The translations under genes and the position numbers were made by a program. From Bdellovibrio bacteriovorus str. Tiberius (GTDB lineage: Bacteria > Bdellovibrionota > Bdellovibrionia > Bdellovibrionales > Bdellovibrionaceae), in assembly GCF_000317895.1 (NCBI RefSeq), contig NC_019567.1, positions 992,001 through 1,056,000 on the forward strand: a DNA stretch of 64,000 nucleotides, given 5' to 3'. The notes below the pieces were generated by a model that saw only the letters and a program-made list of their open reading frames with translations, searched no databases and was not told the DNA's origin. Shown here piece after piece: positions 41,973-51,671 of the stretch (within the stretch, counting starts at the first letter, position 1; each line of letters starts with the position of its first letter).

Positions 41973-43394
41973 ATGAGAAATTTAGCCTTAGCTTTGACTT
42001 TGCCTTTGGTGTGCACCGCGGTTGTTTCCTGCTCCAGCTCCGGGAAAAAACCGGTCAGCAAACCACCTTCTGAAGGTTACGTGACCAAGGGGAATGGTTC
42101 TTTCAAACTTCAGCCGTACAAGGAAATCACCCTTTCCAACGGACTGAAGGTGTTCTTTATTCATGACAGTTCTTTGCCACGAGTCAGTCTGACCTTGATG
42201 ATGAAAACCGGCAGCATGCAGGAAGGTTCGGACAAGCCGGGTCTGAATGCCTTGACCGCCTATCTGCTGGAGCAGGGGACACAAAGCCGTGATGCTCTGA
42301 AGCTGGCGGATGAATTCGGTCAGTTGGGTTCTTCCGTGGATGTATCCCCGGGGGCGGATGTGACGACGGTTTATTCCGACTCATTGTCTTCTTCTGCGGA
42401 CACCTTGCTAAGCCTGTTTGCCGATGTGTCCATGAATCCGGCATTCAAGGATGCTGAAATCGGTCGCATGCGTTCTCAAATGCTGGCAGCCCTGCAAAAG
42501 AAGATCGACAGCCCTTCATCTTTTGCGGATGAAAAAATGGATCAATTTGTCTTTGGCAGTCATCCCTATGGCCGCGACATCAATGGGACGGCAGAAGGTC
42601 TGCGCTCCATTAACAAGCAGGACATCATTAAGCACTATTTGACGTTCTATCGTCCGAACAATGCCTCTTTGGCCGTGGTGGGGAACTTTGACCTGTCCTT
42701 TGAAAACAGAATTCAAGAGGTCTTTGGCAAATGGACGAAACGCACGATCCCGGAAGTGGCGGTGGCAGCGCCTCCGGTGAATGATTCCCTGCAGGTGAAG
42801 TTGATCGTTAAAAAAGGTTTGCAGCAAACTCAGATCCGCATGGGTCAGTTGGGTATTGCTCGCAACAATGACGACTTCCTGCGCTTGCGTCTGGCCAATG
42901 AAACAGTGGGTGGCAGCTTCGCCAGCCGCTTGAATCAAAAGGTGCGTGATGACCAGGGTCTGACTTATTCGATCAATTCTTACTTCGATGTGCGTAAAGA
43001 GCGCGGCAGTTACGATGTGACGACGTTCACAAAGAATGAAACAGCCGCAAAGACCATGGAAGAGGCTTTGAAAGTGGTTACTGAATTTGCCGCCAACGGG
43101 GCGACAGAACAGGAAGTGTCGGCCGGCCGCAATCAGCTGATCGGGCAGTTTCCACGCGCGATTGAAACCGCAGACCGACTGGCTTACAACCTGCTGGCGC
43201 TGGATTTCTATGGTATTTCGGTGGATTACCTGACGAACTACAACAAGACCGTCGGGAACATTAAACCGAAGGACGCCAACGCCGCCTTCAAAAAAGCGGT
43301 GGAACCGGCGAAGTTCAAGGTTCTGGTGTACGGGGATGAAAAGATCATCCCTCAGTTTGAAAAATACAAACCAACAATTGAACGAATCAAGTAA
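41973..43394 (+). CDS. M16-family protein, inactive partner, lipoprotein
   Basis: A 473-residue lipoprotein (lipobox AVVSC, Cys about 20) with the full two-domain M16 plan. Its zinc site is lost: the HxxEH position reads YLLEQ within LNALTAYLLEQGT. The C-terminal substrate-anchoring Arg/Tyr motif is kept in FASRLNQKVRDDQGLTYSINSYF. This is the pattern of alpha-type, non-catalytic subunits that pair with the active subunit encoded just upstream. Membrane tethering through its lipid would hold the pair at the envelope. Confidence 0.92.
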   Translation: MRNLALALTLPLVCTAVVSCSSSGKKPVSKPPSEGYVTKGNGSFKLQPYKEITLSNGLKVFFIHDSSLPRVSLTLMMKTGSMQEGSDKPGLNALTAYLLEQGTQSRDALKLADEFGQLGSSVDVSPGADVTTVYSDSLSSSADTLLSLFADVSMNPAFKDAEIGRMRSQMLAALQKKIDSPSSFADEKMDQFVFGSHPYGRDINGTAEGLRSINKQDIIKHYLTFYRPNNASLAVVGNFDLSFENRIQEVFGKWTKRTIPEVAVAAPPVNDSLQVKLIVKKGLQQTQIRMGQLGIARNNDDFLRLRLANETVGGSFASRLNQKVRDDQGLTYSINSYFDVRKERGSYDVTTFTKNETAAKTMEEALKVVTEFAANGATEQEVSAGRNQLIGQFPRAIETADRLAYNLLALDFYGISVDYLTNYNKTVGNIKPKDANAAFKKAVEPAKFKVLVYGDEKIIPQFEKYKPTIERIK

Positions 43395-43415
43395 GACAGA
43401 TTAAACAGCACAAAT

Positions 43416-43449
43416 AAAAAACCCGCTCTGAAGACAGAGCGGGTTTTTT
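43416..43449. terminator. Bidirectional intrinsic terminator
   Basis: A perfect 15-bp stem around CCCGCTCTG/CAGAGCGGG with a four-base loop and A/T tracts on both sides, between convergent genes. Confidence 0.92.
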
Positions 43450-43473
43450 GTTTTTAAGTCTTTAAGTTGTCTC

Positions 43474-44193
43474 TTAGCGTTTTCTTTTGCGGGCTTTCAG
43501 GAAGATGTATGCTCCCAGGGCCGCCAGCAGAACCGCTCCGCCCAGCAGCAGGGCTTTGTTGTTGCCTTTGCCGCCTTCTTCTTCACCCTGAAGCATGTCC
43601 GCGGGCATCGCAGAACTGATCGGAGCGCCCAGTGTTTCAGACCCTGGACGGATCGGACCCAGTTCCGGTTTTGCCAGAAGGTTCTTGGAAGCGATCACAC
43701 GCAAGCTCATCACGGCCTTGAAGAAGTCCTGGCTGTATTTGGTATAGTATTGTTTGTGCGCACTGAAGGTGATCAGGATGGCGATTTTATCCTTGATCGT
43801 TGCCAGATAGCGGGTGAAGTAGTTCGGAACTTCGGAGCCCAAGTGAAGGGAGTCAATCCAGGTCTGGTCATTGATCTGAACAGATTTGGATTTGTAGACG
43901 ATTTTGGATTCGGCAGCGCCGCCGCCTTTAAGGGCCACAGAAATCGGGGCGTTCAGGTGCGACTCATACAGCGCAAAGGTGTCTGTAGGGCCCACTTCCT
44001 TGGCGGTCAGGATGATGATCGCCTCTTTGGCTTCTTTGTTTTGTTCGCTTCGGCAGACCCACTCGGTTTGCTCCAGGTTGCACTTCCAGGTCTCGGGCAT
44101 TTCGAAAGCTATATAAGCATTACGAAAGACTTTTGCATGGGCGCTAAAACTGAGTAGAATAACGGCGAGTGATGCGAACAAACGTAACTTCAT
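43474..44193 (-). CDS. Exported protein with C-terminal membrane anchor, unknown
   Basis: A 239-residue protein with a signal peptide (about 1-19, AHA cleavage). The periplasmic domain (VFRNAYIAFEMPETWKCNLEQTEWVCRSE) may hold one disulfide. A Glu/Gly-rich spacer leads to a C-terminal membrane helix (about 211-231) followed by KARKRKR. Signal plus helix plus basic tail resembles sorting signals of the CTERM type, but no known tripeptide motif is evident. It is divergent from a LysR regulator gene 113 bp away, which may control it. Confidence 0.72.
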   Translation of the reverse strand: MKLRLFASLAVILLSFSAHAKVFRNAYIAFEMPETWKCNLEQTEWVCRSEQNKEAKEAIIILTAKEVGPTDTFALYESHLNAPISVALKGGGAAESKIVYKSKSVQINDQTWIDSLHLGSEVPNYFTRYLATIKDKIAILITFSAHKQYYTKYSQDFFKAVMSLRVIASKNLLAKPELGPIRPGSETLGAPISSAMPADMLQGEEEGGKGNNKALLLGGAVLLAALGAYIFLKARKRKR

Positions 44194-44306
44194 GCAGACC
44201 TCGGCTGGTTGACCATTAGTATTCCGGCTGTTCCGGAATAGGCGTTTGAAGTTCAAGTATAATAACAATTTCCTCTCGGATCAAAGAGCAAAAGGGAGAT
44301 TTTCTT

Positions 44307-45212
44307 GTGAAGAACCTTTATCAGCTGACCACCTTTGTGACTGTCATCAGCGAAGGGAGCATGACTGCTGCGGCAGATAAGCTCTATCTGACTCAACCTG
44401 CGGTGTCTCAGCAGATTCGCAATCTGGAGGAAGATCTAGGCGTGGAGCTCCTGGTAAGGGGCGTACGCTCAATCAAAGCCACTCCTCAAGGGGAGGTGCT
44501 TTATGAGTACGCCAAGAAGATCATTCATCTGACCCAACAGGCTGAAATCGCCATTAAATCCATCGGTAATCAAATGAAGGGGCAGTTGCGAATTGGGACA
44601 CTGAACTCTTTGGGTTTGCACGTGATGAGTCCCATTGTGGGACGCCTGATGCGCCACAATCCCGAGCTGACCCTGAAGATTGAATACGATCGCGGGGATG
44701 AGCTGATCAAGGGATACAAAAAAGGCCAGTACGATGTGCTGATCCTTCCGGATGTGCAGACGGAGTTTGCTTCCGAGCTTGATAGCAGCGAACAGAAATT
44801 CCTTTTGAAGGAAGAAATGTGGCTGGTGGGTTCAAGTAAAGATGAAAAAATGCCCCAACAGATCATGGTTAAGGACATGGGATCGTTCCCCCTGGTGGAT
44901 TTTACCGAAGAATTCCCGGCCTTCTACAGCGAACTGCATGGCAAGATCCAGACCCAAGGGGCGAAGGTCAATTCGATCTTTGAATCCTCTAATGTCGGTA
45001 CTTTGAAGCGCGTGATCGAAGCGGGACTGGGCTGGGGCTTCCTGCCAGCGCACTCGATCAAGAAACAAGTCCGTTCGGGCCGTTTGAATCGTGTGTACGT
45101 CAAAGACATGCACTACGAAATTGATCTGATGTTCTATTATAAAAAGAACTCTGACAGCCGTGCTTTGGTCGAGGTGTTCTATCAGACCTTGGCCCAGCAG
45201 GAAAAAGGCTGA
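44307..45212 (+). CDS. LysR-family transcriptional regulator
   Basis: A 301-residue regulator with an N-terminal winged helix ([48 protein letters not shown]) and a periplasmic-binding-like effector domain (about 90-295). It starts at a GTG with a GGGAG site. LysR proteins usually control a divergent neighbour, here the anchored exported protein ending at 44193. The effector is unknown. Confidence 0.92.
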   Translation: MKNLYQLTTFVTVISEGSMTAAADKLYLTQPAVSQQIRNLEEDLGVELLVRGVRSIKATPQGEVLYEYAKKIIHLTQQAEIAIKSIGNQMKGQLRIGTLNSLGLHVMSPIVGRLMRHNPELTLKIEYDRGDELIKGYKKGQYDVLILPDVQTEFASELDSSEQKFLLKEEMWLVGSSKDEKMPQQIMVKDMGSFPLVDFTEEFPAFYSELHGKIQTQGAKVNSIFESSNVGTLKRVIEAGLGWGFLPAHSIKKQVRSGRLNRVYVKDMHYEIDLMFYYKKNSDSRALVEVFYQTLAQQEKG

Positions 45213-45286
45213 TCTTAGGTCTCATTAATATTGACTCCCTTTCTGCCGAAAAGATTCTCGGATCTTTTTCGTCGGAAGGGACGTCT

Positions 45287-47200
45287 ATGAAGAAAAGCTA
45301 TTCTATTCAGGTGAAACTGGCAGTGCCGATCATTCTCATCGCATTGTTGGTATTGGGAACAATGACTTTCCTTATGGCTAATAACAGCCATGAAAATGCA
45401 GAAAAAGCAGCGACTGATAAAACCGTGGCCATGGGGCAGGCTTACGCCACCGAAATGCGCCTGGAGGTTGAACGCGGACTGGATATTTCCCGCAACGTCG
45501 CGCACATTCTTGAATCCTTCAAAAAACACGGTAACACAAGCCGTTCGCAGGTAGCGGATGCTTTGCGTGAACTTCTGGAAAAGAACAAGTTCGTTATCGG
45601 TACATGGACGGGCTGGGAGCCGAATGCCTGGGATGGCAAGGACTCTGAATTTGTGTCCGTGCAAGGTCATGATGAAACCGGTCGTTTCGTGCCTTATTTG
45701 AACTGGGAAAAAGGCAAGTCATCTTTGACTCCGTTGGTGGGTTACGCCAAGCAGGGTGACGGTGACTATTATCTGGTTCCAAAACAGCGTTTGAAAGAAA
45801 CCATGGTTGAACCTTACCTGTACCCAATTGATGGTGTGCAGGTGCTGATGACTTCCGCCGTGGTGCCTATTGTGATTGATGGCAAGTTTGTGGGCGTGGC
45901 AGGTGTCGATCTGCCGTTGAAAGATCTTCAGAAAAAAGCGGGGGGTATCAAGCCGTTTGAAACGTCTCAGGCTTTCCTGGTGACGGCCCATGGTAACTGG
46001 GTGTCCCACCCGGATGAAGGCATGATTACCAAAGCCGCAGAGTACCCGTTCGAAGCGGAAAAATTCAAATCAGCTATCGGCAAAGGCGAGCCACTGGTGA
46101 TCACCGGTGTGGATCCGAAAGACAGTCTTGAGTATCTGTATGTTGTATCCCCGATGAACGTGGGCGCAACGGAAGAACCATGGGCTTTGATTGTCAGAAC
46201 ACCGACGAAAACGGTTTTGGCTGAAGCCAATGCCGCAGTGTGGACTCAAGTGATCATCTCTTTGACTGGCATCTTTGTGTTGCTGGTGGCGGTGATGATG
46301 ATTGCTCGTTATATTTCCAAATCTGTCAGCGGTCTTTCTGAAAAACTTCAGAACTCTGGTGACCTGGTGTCTTCAGCGATTCATCAGTTGTCCATTGCGG
46401 GTCAGTCCCTGTCTGAATCCAGCAGTGCTTCCGCAGCTTCTTTGGAAGAAACCGTGGCGGCCCTGGAGGAAATGACATCCATGGTGAAAATGAACTCGGA
46501 CAACGCGAAGCAGGCGGCGGCACTTTCGGCACAGTCATCTGATACGGCAGTTCAGGGTGAAAAAGAGATGGGCGAATTGCTGTCTTCTATGAACGAGATT
46601 TCAGCGTCTTCCAAACAGATCGAAGAGATCATCAACGTGATTGATGATATCGCCTTCCAGACGAACTTGCTGGCGTTGAATGCCTCTGTCGAAGCGGCGC
46701 GTGCCGGAGAACACGGTAAAGGTTTTGCTGTGGTGGCGGAAGCGGTTCGCACTTTGGCGCAAAGATCTGCCTCTGCGGCGAAAGACATCACGGGTCTGAT
46801 CAAGGAATCCGTTGAAAAAATCGAACGTGGCACGCACAAGTCGGCGAAATCCGGCGAGATGCTGAAGCACATCGTGACCTCGGTGAAGAAGGTTTCAGAT
46901 CTGAACAACGAAATTTCCATGGCCAGCGAAGAGCAGTCCACGGGTATTTCTCAGATTTCAAAAGCCATGAACCAACTGGATCAATCCGTGCAGTCGAATG
47001 CCGCGTCCTCTGAGGAAATCGCGGGCACCGCCCAAGAGATCAATACTCAGGCGGCGATCATGAAGAATGTGGTCGATGAGCTTAATAACGTCGTTTACGG
47101 GAGCGGGCGCCAAGCGCCAGCTCTGACTAATGATGGGGCTCCTGCCAGAGCGACTCGTGCAGATATGGATGCAGAAGAGGGTTGGAAAGCTGCTTCTTAA
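45287..47200 (+). CDS. Methyl-accepting chemotaxis protein with dCache-type sensor
   Basis: A 637-residue chemoreceptor. Membrane helices are near 10-30 and 318-340. Between them lies a large periplasmic double-Cache-type domain with [45 protein letters not shown] and [15 protein letters not shown]. The cytoplasmic part lacks a clear HAMP domain and has the signalling tip IIDVI-like [47 protein letters not shown]. The ligand is unknown; Cache domains bind small organic molecules such as amino or organic acids. The 3' end overlaps the convergent gene by 74 bp. Confidence 0.93.
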   Translation: MKKSYSIQVKLAVPIILIALLVLGTMTFLMANNSHENAEKAATDKTVAMGQAYATEMRLEVERGLDISRNVAHILESFKKHGNTSRSQVADALRELLEKNKFVIGTWTGWEPNAWDGKDSEFVSVQGHDETGRFVPYLNWEKGKSSLTPLVGYAKQGDGDYYLVPKQRLKETMVEPYLYPIDGVQVLMTSAVVPIVIDGKFVGVAGVDLPLKDLQKKAGGIKPFETSQAFLVTAHGNWVSHPDEGMITKAAEYPFEAEKFKSAIGKGEPLVITGVDPKDSLEYLYVVSPMNVGATEEPWALIVRTPTKTVLAEANAAVWTQVIISLTGIFVLLVAVMMIARYISKSVSGLSEKLQNSGDLVSSAIHQLSIAGQSLSESSSASAASLEETVAALEEMTSMVKMNSDNAKQAAALSAQSSDTAVQGEKEMGELLSSMNEISASSKQIEEIINVIDDIAFQTNLLALNASVEAARAGEHGKGFAVVAEAVRTLAQRSASAAKDITGLIKESVEKIERGTHKSAKSGEMLKHIVTSVKKVSDLNNEISMASEEQSTGISQISKAMNQLDQSVQSNAASSEEIAGTAQEINTQAAIMKNVVDELNNVVYGSGRQAPALTNDGAPARATRADMDAEEGWKAAS

Positions 47201-47642
47201 ACCAGCAAGCCTTATGAAGTAGGGTCGCTTCTTCCCAGGTCTTGGCCGAACGAAGCGCACCCTTCAAGTACCAGTAAACGCGGGCGCGTTCGACTGTGTT
47301 TAATTCGCAAAATCCCGTATCCACATAACAACTGACGTGACTGTGCATGGCTACATCATAGATGTCGTTGCAGCTGGTCTGTCTGTCCAGTTCCAGGGTT
47401 CTTTCCTGCAGACATAAACGCACATCCTGCAACCAGGTTTGTGCTCTGGGCGCGAATTTCTTTTCGTCTTTCAGAAAGCTTTCACAATAGGGTTTGCCGA
47501 AGTTCATCCAATAACCGCGACTGCCGCAGCTTAATTCCTGTTCTTTGCATTGATAGTAATCACAGGAATTATCGCTGGGAACGCAGGTGGCCTGAGCGAT
47601 GATGGGTGTAAACAAAAACAATAAAATCAAGTATCTAAGCAT
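47127..47642 (-). CDS. Cysteine-rich secreted protein, unknown
   Basis: A 171-residue protein with a signal peptide (about 1-18) and ten Cys residues in the mature chain (for example [20 protein letters not shown]), so several disulfides are likely. The C-terminal third is helical with aromatic residues ([28 protein letters not shown]). The ATG at 47642 gives the best signal sequence. The last 74 bp lie inside the chemoreceptor gene on the other strand. No family is recognised. Confidence 0.68.
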   Translation of the reverse strand: MLRYLILLFLFTPIIAQATCVPSDNSCDYYQCKEQELSCGSRGYWMNFGKPYCESFLKDEKKFAPRAQTWLQDVRLCLQERTLELDRQTSCNDIYDVAMHSHVSCYVDTGFCELNTVERARVYWYLKGALRSAKTWEEATLLHKACWFKKQLSNPLLHPYLHESLWQEPHH

Positions 47643-47828
47643 GGGCCGACCATAAAGAAGCCGGGGGCGGGTGTAAAGCAAATGGGGCCGGGATCGGCAA
47701 AATTACCACAACTGTCAGGATTGTGACGGGGCATTTTGTGGTGTCTGACGGGTTTTTATGTGGTTCAGTGGGTTTTCTCGCATTTCTTAAGGGGGATCAT
47801 TAAGGTCACCTCAACGAAAGGACTCTGT

Positions 47829-48260
47829 ATGAAGGCATTGATGGCTTTGATTATGATCGTATTGGCAGCGGCCGGCGCTCAGGCGGCAGCCGATTCTGTG
47901 GCGGTGTTTCACCGTGCCGAGAAAGTCGGCGTTTTGCTGAATGAGCGAGGCGCTTACGGACGTATCCAGCAGTTCATGGATGCCGTGGGTGCTGAAGGCC
48001 GCTATCGCTGGTTGAGTGCCGATGAAAGCGTAAAGATCGAGTGCGCCCGCGAAGACGTCAGAGCCACCTGCACCATTCGCTTTCTTCCATCGGACATCGT
48101 AAAAATCCAGGGTCGCAGCGTGAAGGCGGTGGTGGCGACGAATGAGTTCCCGCAGTCTTTTGAAATGGTCTTTGAAAGCTCTATGGAAGATAGCTTCAAA
48201 CTGGTTCTGACCCCTGAAGGAATTGAACTGTGGGCCGGAAAGCGTGGCCAGCAGCCCTAG
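47829..48260 (+). CDS. Small secreted protein, unknown
   Basis: A 143-residue protein with a signal peptide cleaved after AQA/AAA (about residue 20) and an AAAGGA ribosome site. The mature part is beta-rich with a Cys pair (KIECAREDVRATCTI). No known family. A terminator hairpin 60 bp downstream overlaps the next gene start. Confidence 0.7.
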   Translation: MKALMALIMIVLAAAGAQAAADSVAVFHRAEKVGVLLNERGAYGRIQQFMDAVGAEGRYRWLSADESVKIECAREDVRATCTIRFLPSDIVKIQGRSVKAVVATNEFPQSFEMVFESSMEDSFKLVLTPEGIELWAGKRGQQP

Positions 48261-48319
48261 CCGTAGTACCAAGGTCTGATTCTGTTTAGGGTCTGCCAAC
48301 AAGCTTGGGAAAAATGACG

Positions 48320-48355
48320 ATGCCATTGGATAATAAAACCAATGGCATTTTTTTT
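48320..48355 (+). terminator. Terminator hairpin containing the next start codon
   Basis: ATGCCATTGG (48320-48329) pairs perfectly with CCAATGGCAT (48339-48348), followed by eight T residues. The ATG of the next gene (48342-48344) lies in the 3' arm, and the T run encodes its third and fourth residues. Confidence 0.85.
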
Positions 48356-49334
48356 GGTCTTCTTATTTTCTTGGAGCGTCTTTGCAGGGGAGCCTGACAA
48401 TTTTTCCGCCCGTCGTGACAAGAATGCGGTGGTGGCCAATGCCGAAATCAATCGCGTGGTGAATTCCATTTTGGCGATGGCGCTTGATAACTATAATTAC
48501 AGCAGCAAATCCTGTGATCGAAAAAGATTTTTAAAATACCTGGAAGACGATCTGGATCGCAATCTTCCGCAAATCACCAAAGCTCTGTATTTCAATGTGC
48601 CGCAGGCCGGTCCCAAACATCACTCCGAAGTTCCTTATGCGGCGGGAAGACCATACACGCAGCTTTATTTCTCGCAAAGTGCGAAAGTGCAGGTGAAAGG
48701 GCAAACCTTCTTTGTGGGGTTTGATAAGATCGACCATTTCTTTTCTCACGGTTCCATGTACTGGGACATGGTCGGTCAGGATGCAAAGCTTCCGGCCGAT
48801 AAAGTAAAAAAGGCCCTTGAAGTTGGCGTCATGCAGGAAAATGCGACGTGGGGGTTGCAGCGCCCGGGCGTGAAATCTTATGCCGATCTGATGGCAAACT
48901 ATAAAGGTCTTTATTTCTGGCGCGATCTGTTTGACGGGGCCCCGCCGTTCATCGTCTGTAAAAACGGAAAGTTTGAAAAGAACCGCGAATTTGATCTGGC
49001 CAATTATTTTGAACCCGTGATGGATGAAACGATCAATTGCAGCAGTTTTGCAGATCAGGAAATTCATGATCGTATCACAGCGGTCACCAAAAAATGGAAC
49101 CTGAACTGTCCGGTGGATGCGAACGCCTGTGCTACGGCCAAAAAAAACCACGGGGATAAATCCGCATTCTTGTTGCATCCGCTGTGTCTGGGGACGGGAA
49201 GTTCCCAGATTGAAAAAGCCTCGCCGATGACCACCAAAGACGTGATCGACACCGCTCAGGCCGCGATGTCCGGTGGCGGAGATTATCTGCTGTTTAAGCT
49301 TTTCGGTGAAAAGAAAAAGAAAGGGGCGCAGTAA
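48342..49334 (+). CDS. Secreted protein with DKxxHFFxH motif, unknown
   Basis: A 330-residue protein. The first 15 residues form a short, highly hydrophobic signal peptide (MAFFLVFLFSWSVFA) without the usual basic residue. The mature chain has GFDKIDHFFSHGSMYWDM, then QENATWGL and YADLMANYKGLYFWRDL. Spaced Asp/His/Glu/Asp/Asn residues recall metal or substrate sites in YfiM-like membrane proteins, but I cannot assign a family. Eight or so Cys lie mainly in the C-terminal half. There is no Shine-Dalgarno site, and the start codon is in a terminator hairpin; no other in-frame start precedes it after the TGA at 48315. Confidence 0.65.
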   Translation: MAFFLVFLFSWSVFAGEPDNFSARRDKNAVVANAEINRVVNSILAMALDNYNYSSKSCDRKRFLKYLEDDLDRNLPQITKALYFNVPQAGPKHHSEVPYAAGRPYTQLYFSQSAKVQVKGQTFFVGFDKIDHFFSHGSMYWDMVGQDAKLPADKVKKALEVGVMQENATWGLQRPGVKSYADLMANYKGLYFWRDLFDGAPPFIVCKNGKFEKNREFDLANYFEPVMDETINCSSFADQEIHDRITAVTKKWNLNCPVDANACATAKKNHGDKSAFLLHPLCLGTGSSQIEKASPMTTKDVIDTAQAAMSGGGDYLLFKLFGEKKKKGAQ

Positions 49335-49723
49335 TGGTTTATCTGTTGATGCTGTCCCTGGCCTGGTCGGCAGGGGAAAAGGTCAGTGTGACGGAAGCCC
49401 GTAAAACCTGGAAGGCCTTCCGTGCTTGCGAAAACCAAAAGGCTAAAGAGGCGGATCTTTTACGCTGTGCCAATGCCGAACTGTCAGAAAAGCTTATTCC
49501 GGCGGTGAAGGCTCAGATGATTCAGTTTCTGGATCAGGGTATTTCTTTTTCAGATGTGCGAGAGTGCGAAGAAAATGCGCCGATCCAGCCCATGAAACCT
49601 GTCGCGGGTGAAACGGCTTTCTGCATGCAGCTGACCGGACTAAAAAAACAATCCCACGGCTATGTCGTTTTTGTAAAAGAAAACGGAGCCGCCAAAATTC
49701 AAACTATTAAGTTCAAATTTTAA
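49334..49723 (+). CDS. Small secreted protein, unknown
   Basis: A 129-residue protein whose ATG overlaps the previous stop codon by one base (TAATG), so the two are translationally coupled. A short signal-like N-terminus (MVYLLMLSLAWSA) is followed by a helical region with Cys residues (FRACENQKAKEADLLRCANAEL, then VRECEENAP and AFCMQL), probably two disulfides. It likely works with the product of the gene at 48342. Confidence 0.68.
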   Translation: MVYLLMLSLAWSAGEKVSVTEARKTWKAFRACENQKAKEADLLRCANAELSEKLIPAVKAQMIQFLDQGISFSDVRECEENAPIQPMKPVAGETAFCMQLTGLKKQSHGYVVFVKENGAAKIQTIKFKF

Positions 49724-49739
49724 AGGCTCCGCAAAGGTT

Positions 49740-50585
49740 CTAGAAGATAACGCTGTCAGGAAGACCCAGGCGAGCGGCGATGATACGCACGATTTCGCTG
49801 GCGGTTTCTTCCAGGGCGCGTTCGGTGACGTTAAACACGGGCCAGCGGCGGTTCACTTTAAAGATCTTTTCAGCGTATTCGATTTCTTTGGCGATGTGAG
49901 ACATCGAGGCATAGGATCCGCCCGGATCCTGGCCGAATTTTTCCAAACGGCTTTTGCGGATACGCTGCAGGGAATCCATATCGATGATCAAACCCACAAT
50001 GCGACGCTGATCGATCTTGAACAATTCTTCTGGCAGGGGAGTGTCCAGTACCAGCGGCACGTTGGCAACCTTCCAGCCCTTATGGGACAGGAAGATGGAA
50101 AGCGGAGTTTTACTGGTGCGGGAAATCCCGACCAGGACGATGTCGGCTTTGTCCAGTTCGGCAAAGGTTTTGCCGTCGTCGTGTTTTACGGTGTATTCGA
50201 TGGCTTCAATGCGTTTGAAGTATCTTTCATCCACGGCACGCAATGCGCCCACGGTGTCTTCGGAATGCTGACCAAAGAAAGTGTCCAAAGTTGAAAGCAG
50301 CGGACCCAGAAGGTCAAAATAGGGAATGCCTTTGCCTGAAGCCATTTCGCGGATCTTGGCGCGCAGACCCTGGCTGGCAACGGTGTAGGCCAGCATCCCA
50401 CGGCGTTCGAAGCATTCTTCGATAACGGCTTCAGCCTGGGTGTCGGTGCGCACGTTTTTACAGCGGATGATATTAACGTCTTTGGTGGTGTATTGAACCA
50501 AAGCCGCGCGAATCATGGTTGCCGCGGTTTCACCGGTACTGTCGGAAAGAATATAGATGGTGTAGGTTTTGTTATCGCTGTCCAT
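49740..50585 (-). CDS. ppsR: Pyruvate,phosphate dikinase / PEP synthase regulatory protein
   Basis: A 281-residue DUF299 protein. This family is a bifunctional ADP-dependent kinase and Pi-dependent phosphorylase that switches pyruvate,phosphate dikinase or PEP synthase off and on. Motifs seen: IYILSDSTGETAATMIRAALVQ at the start, the P-loop-like GISRTSKTPLSIFLSHKGWKVANVPLV, and GSYASMSHIAKEIEYAEKIF. The target enzyme gene is not in the window. The gene overlaps its upstream neighbour by one base. Confidence 0.93.
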   Translation of the reverse strand: MDSDNKTYTIYILSDSTGETAATMIRAALVQYTTKDVNIIRCKNVRTDTQAEAVIEECFERRGMLAYTVASQGLRAKIREMASGKGIPYFDLLGPLLSTLDTFFGQHSEDTVGALRAVDERYFKRIEAIEYTVKHDDGKTFAELDKADIVLVGISRTSKTPLSIFLSHKGWKVANVPLVLDTPLPEELFKIDQRRIVGLIIDMDSLQRIRKSRLEKFGQDPGGSYASMSHIAKEIEYAEKIFKVNRRWPVFNVTERALEETASEIVRIIAARLGLPDSVIF

Positions 50586-51139
50586 CAGTCAGCAAGTCCG
50601 TTGATCAGCGCACGGCGCACATTTTCGACATGTTCTTTCAGCCACAGATCCGCCATGCCCGAGAAAAGAATAAAGGCAAAGTCAGGGCTTGCTTTGATCA
50701 AAAGGCAGGAGGTTTTGTTTTCCGGATCCAGATGTTGCAGTTGCAGCTTTTCCAGCATCGGCTGGGATGCGGTGGACAGCACAGACAAAAGATTCATCGG
50801 CGGGATTTTAACAAAGGATTTGGAATTGTTTTTCAAAAGGTGAGTCGCACCTTTTTGGAAGTAAGCTTGCGCTTTCCACTGACCATCGTGATTTTCCAGC
50901 ATAACGCCGGCATCAAACAACAATGCCAGACGCGAGAACACCACAATCGCACGATCAATGTGATCTTCCGGCAGACCCAAAGAAAGGCCGCGCACCAAAG
51001 ACAGATCGCGGGATGGCTCGAAGTGAGCGTGACGTTCAGAGGCTTCCACCTTGGCTTCAAAATCATTGTCCAGAACAGACTCTAGTCGTTTCTGAAGGTT
51101 TGTGATTGTTGACACCAAAGACTGCGAAAATTTCTCCAT
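50585..51139 (-). CDS. Conserved-looking cytoplasmic protein, unknown
   Basis: A 184-residue protein starting at an ATG with a GGGAG site, ending in TGATG overlap with ppsR. It has no signal peptide. The N-terminus is helical (MEKFSQSLVSTITNLQKRLESVL), followed by an alpha/beta region with VVFSRLALLFDAGVMLENHDGQWKAQAYFQKG, which recalls GAF/roadblock-type sensor folds. That resemblance is weak. Coupling to ppsR suggests a related regulatory job. Confidence 0.65.
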   Translation of the reverse strand: MEKFSQSLVSTITNLQKRLESVLDNDFEAKVEASERHAHFEPSRDLSLVRGLSLGLPEDHIDRAIVVFSRLALLFDAGVMLENHDGQWKAQAYFQKGATHLLKNNSKSFVKIPPMNLLSVLSTASQPMLEKLQLQHLDPENKTSCLLIKASPDFAFILFSGMADLWLKEHVENVRRALINGLAD

Positions 51140-51218
51140 GAACGCTCCCACTAAGATGCTCCGCCAAATGATGATGTTGGTGATGGCGGTTTATTTAATT
51201 GTGGGGAGAAACGTTTGT

Positions 51219-51671
51219 TTAATCAAGGACGACTGTGAATTCCTGAACCGGGTGGTGGGACTGCCACGCAATCTGCAGGTTCCCGGTACTTTGTCCAGGT
51301 GGCATGAAGATGCGCAAAGTGGGCTCGTTCAGATTCTTCCAGATGCGGAAAATCTCGGCGGTCCACTGGGTAAGGTCTTCGTTCCAGGGAAGGATCACGA
51401 CCCATTTGTTTGGCAAAAGTTTGTCAGAGGCGATCATCAGCGGCTGAACAGACATCGCAGGCACGGCGGGCTTGTTCAGTTCGGTCTGTTCCAGAACAAG
51501 ACCTAAAAATTCGGGCAGAGCCGGAGTTTGATGGCGCGAAGACTTGCACACCTGAAAATTCAGGTACCAATCCAGCTTCGCGGTCCACGGCGACTTTTCC
51601 AGATCAGGCACAATCCACAGGTCGGAACCCGGGTTCAGAGCGCTGGCCTGGGAAAGTACGCTAAGAGCCAT
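51219..51671 (-). CDS. Protein of unknown function downstream of nusB
   Basis: A 150-residue protein whose ATG overlaps the nusB stop codon by one base (TAATG). The first 12 residues could be a short export signal, but this is uncertain. The mature part has many Trp and Pro residues (SDLWIVPDLEKSPWTAKLDWYLNF and KWVVILPWNEDLTQWTAEIFRIWKNL), suggesting a beta-sandwich domain. No family is recognised. Confidence 0.62.
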   Translation of the reverse strand: MALSVLSQASALNPGSDLWIVPDLEKSPWTAKLDWYLNFQVCKSSRHQTPALPEFLGLVLEQTELNKPAVPAMSVQPLMIASDKLLPNKWVVILPWNEDLTQWTAEIFRIWKNLNEPTLRIFMPPGQSTGNLQIAWQSHHPVQEFTVVLD

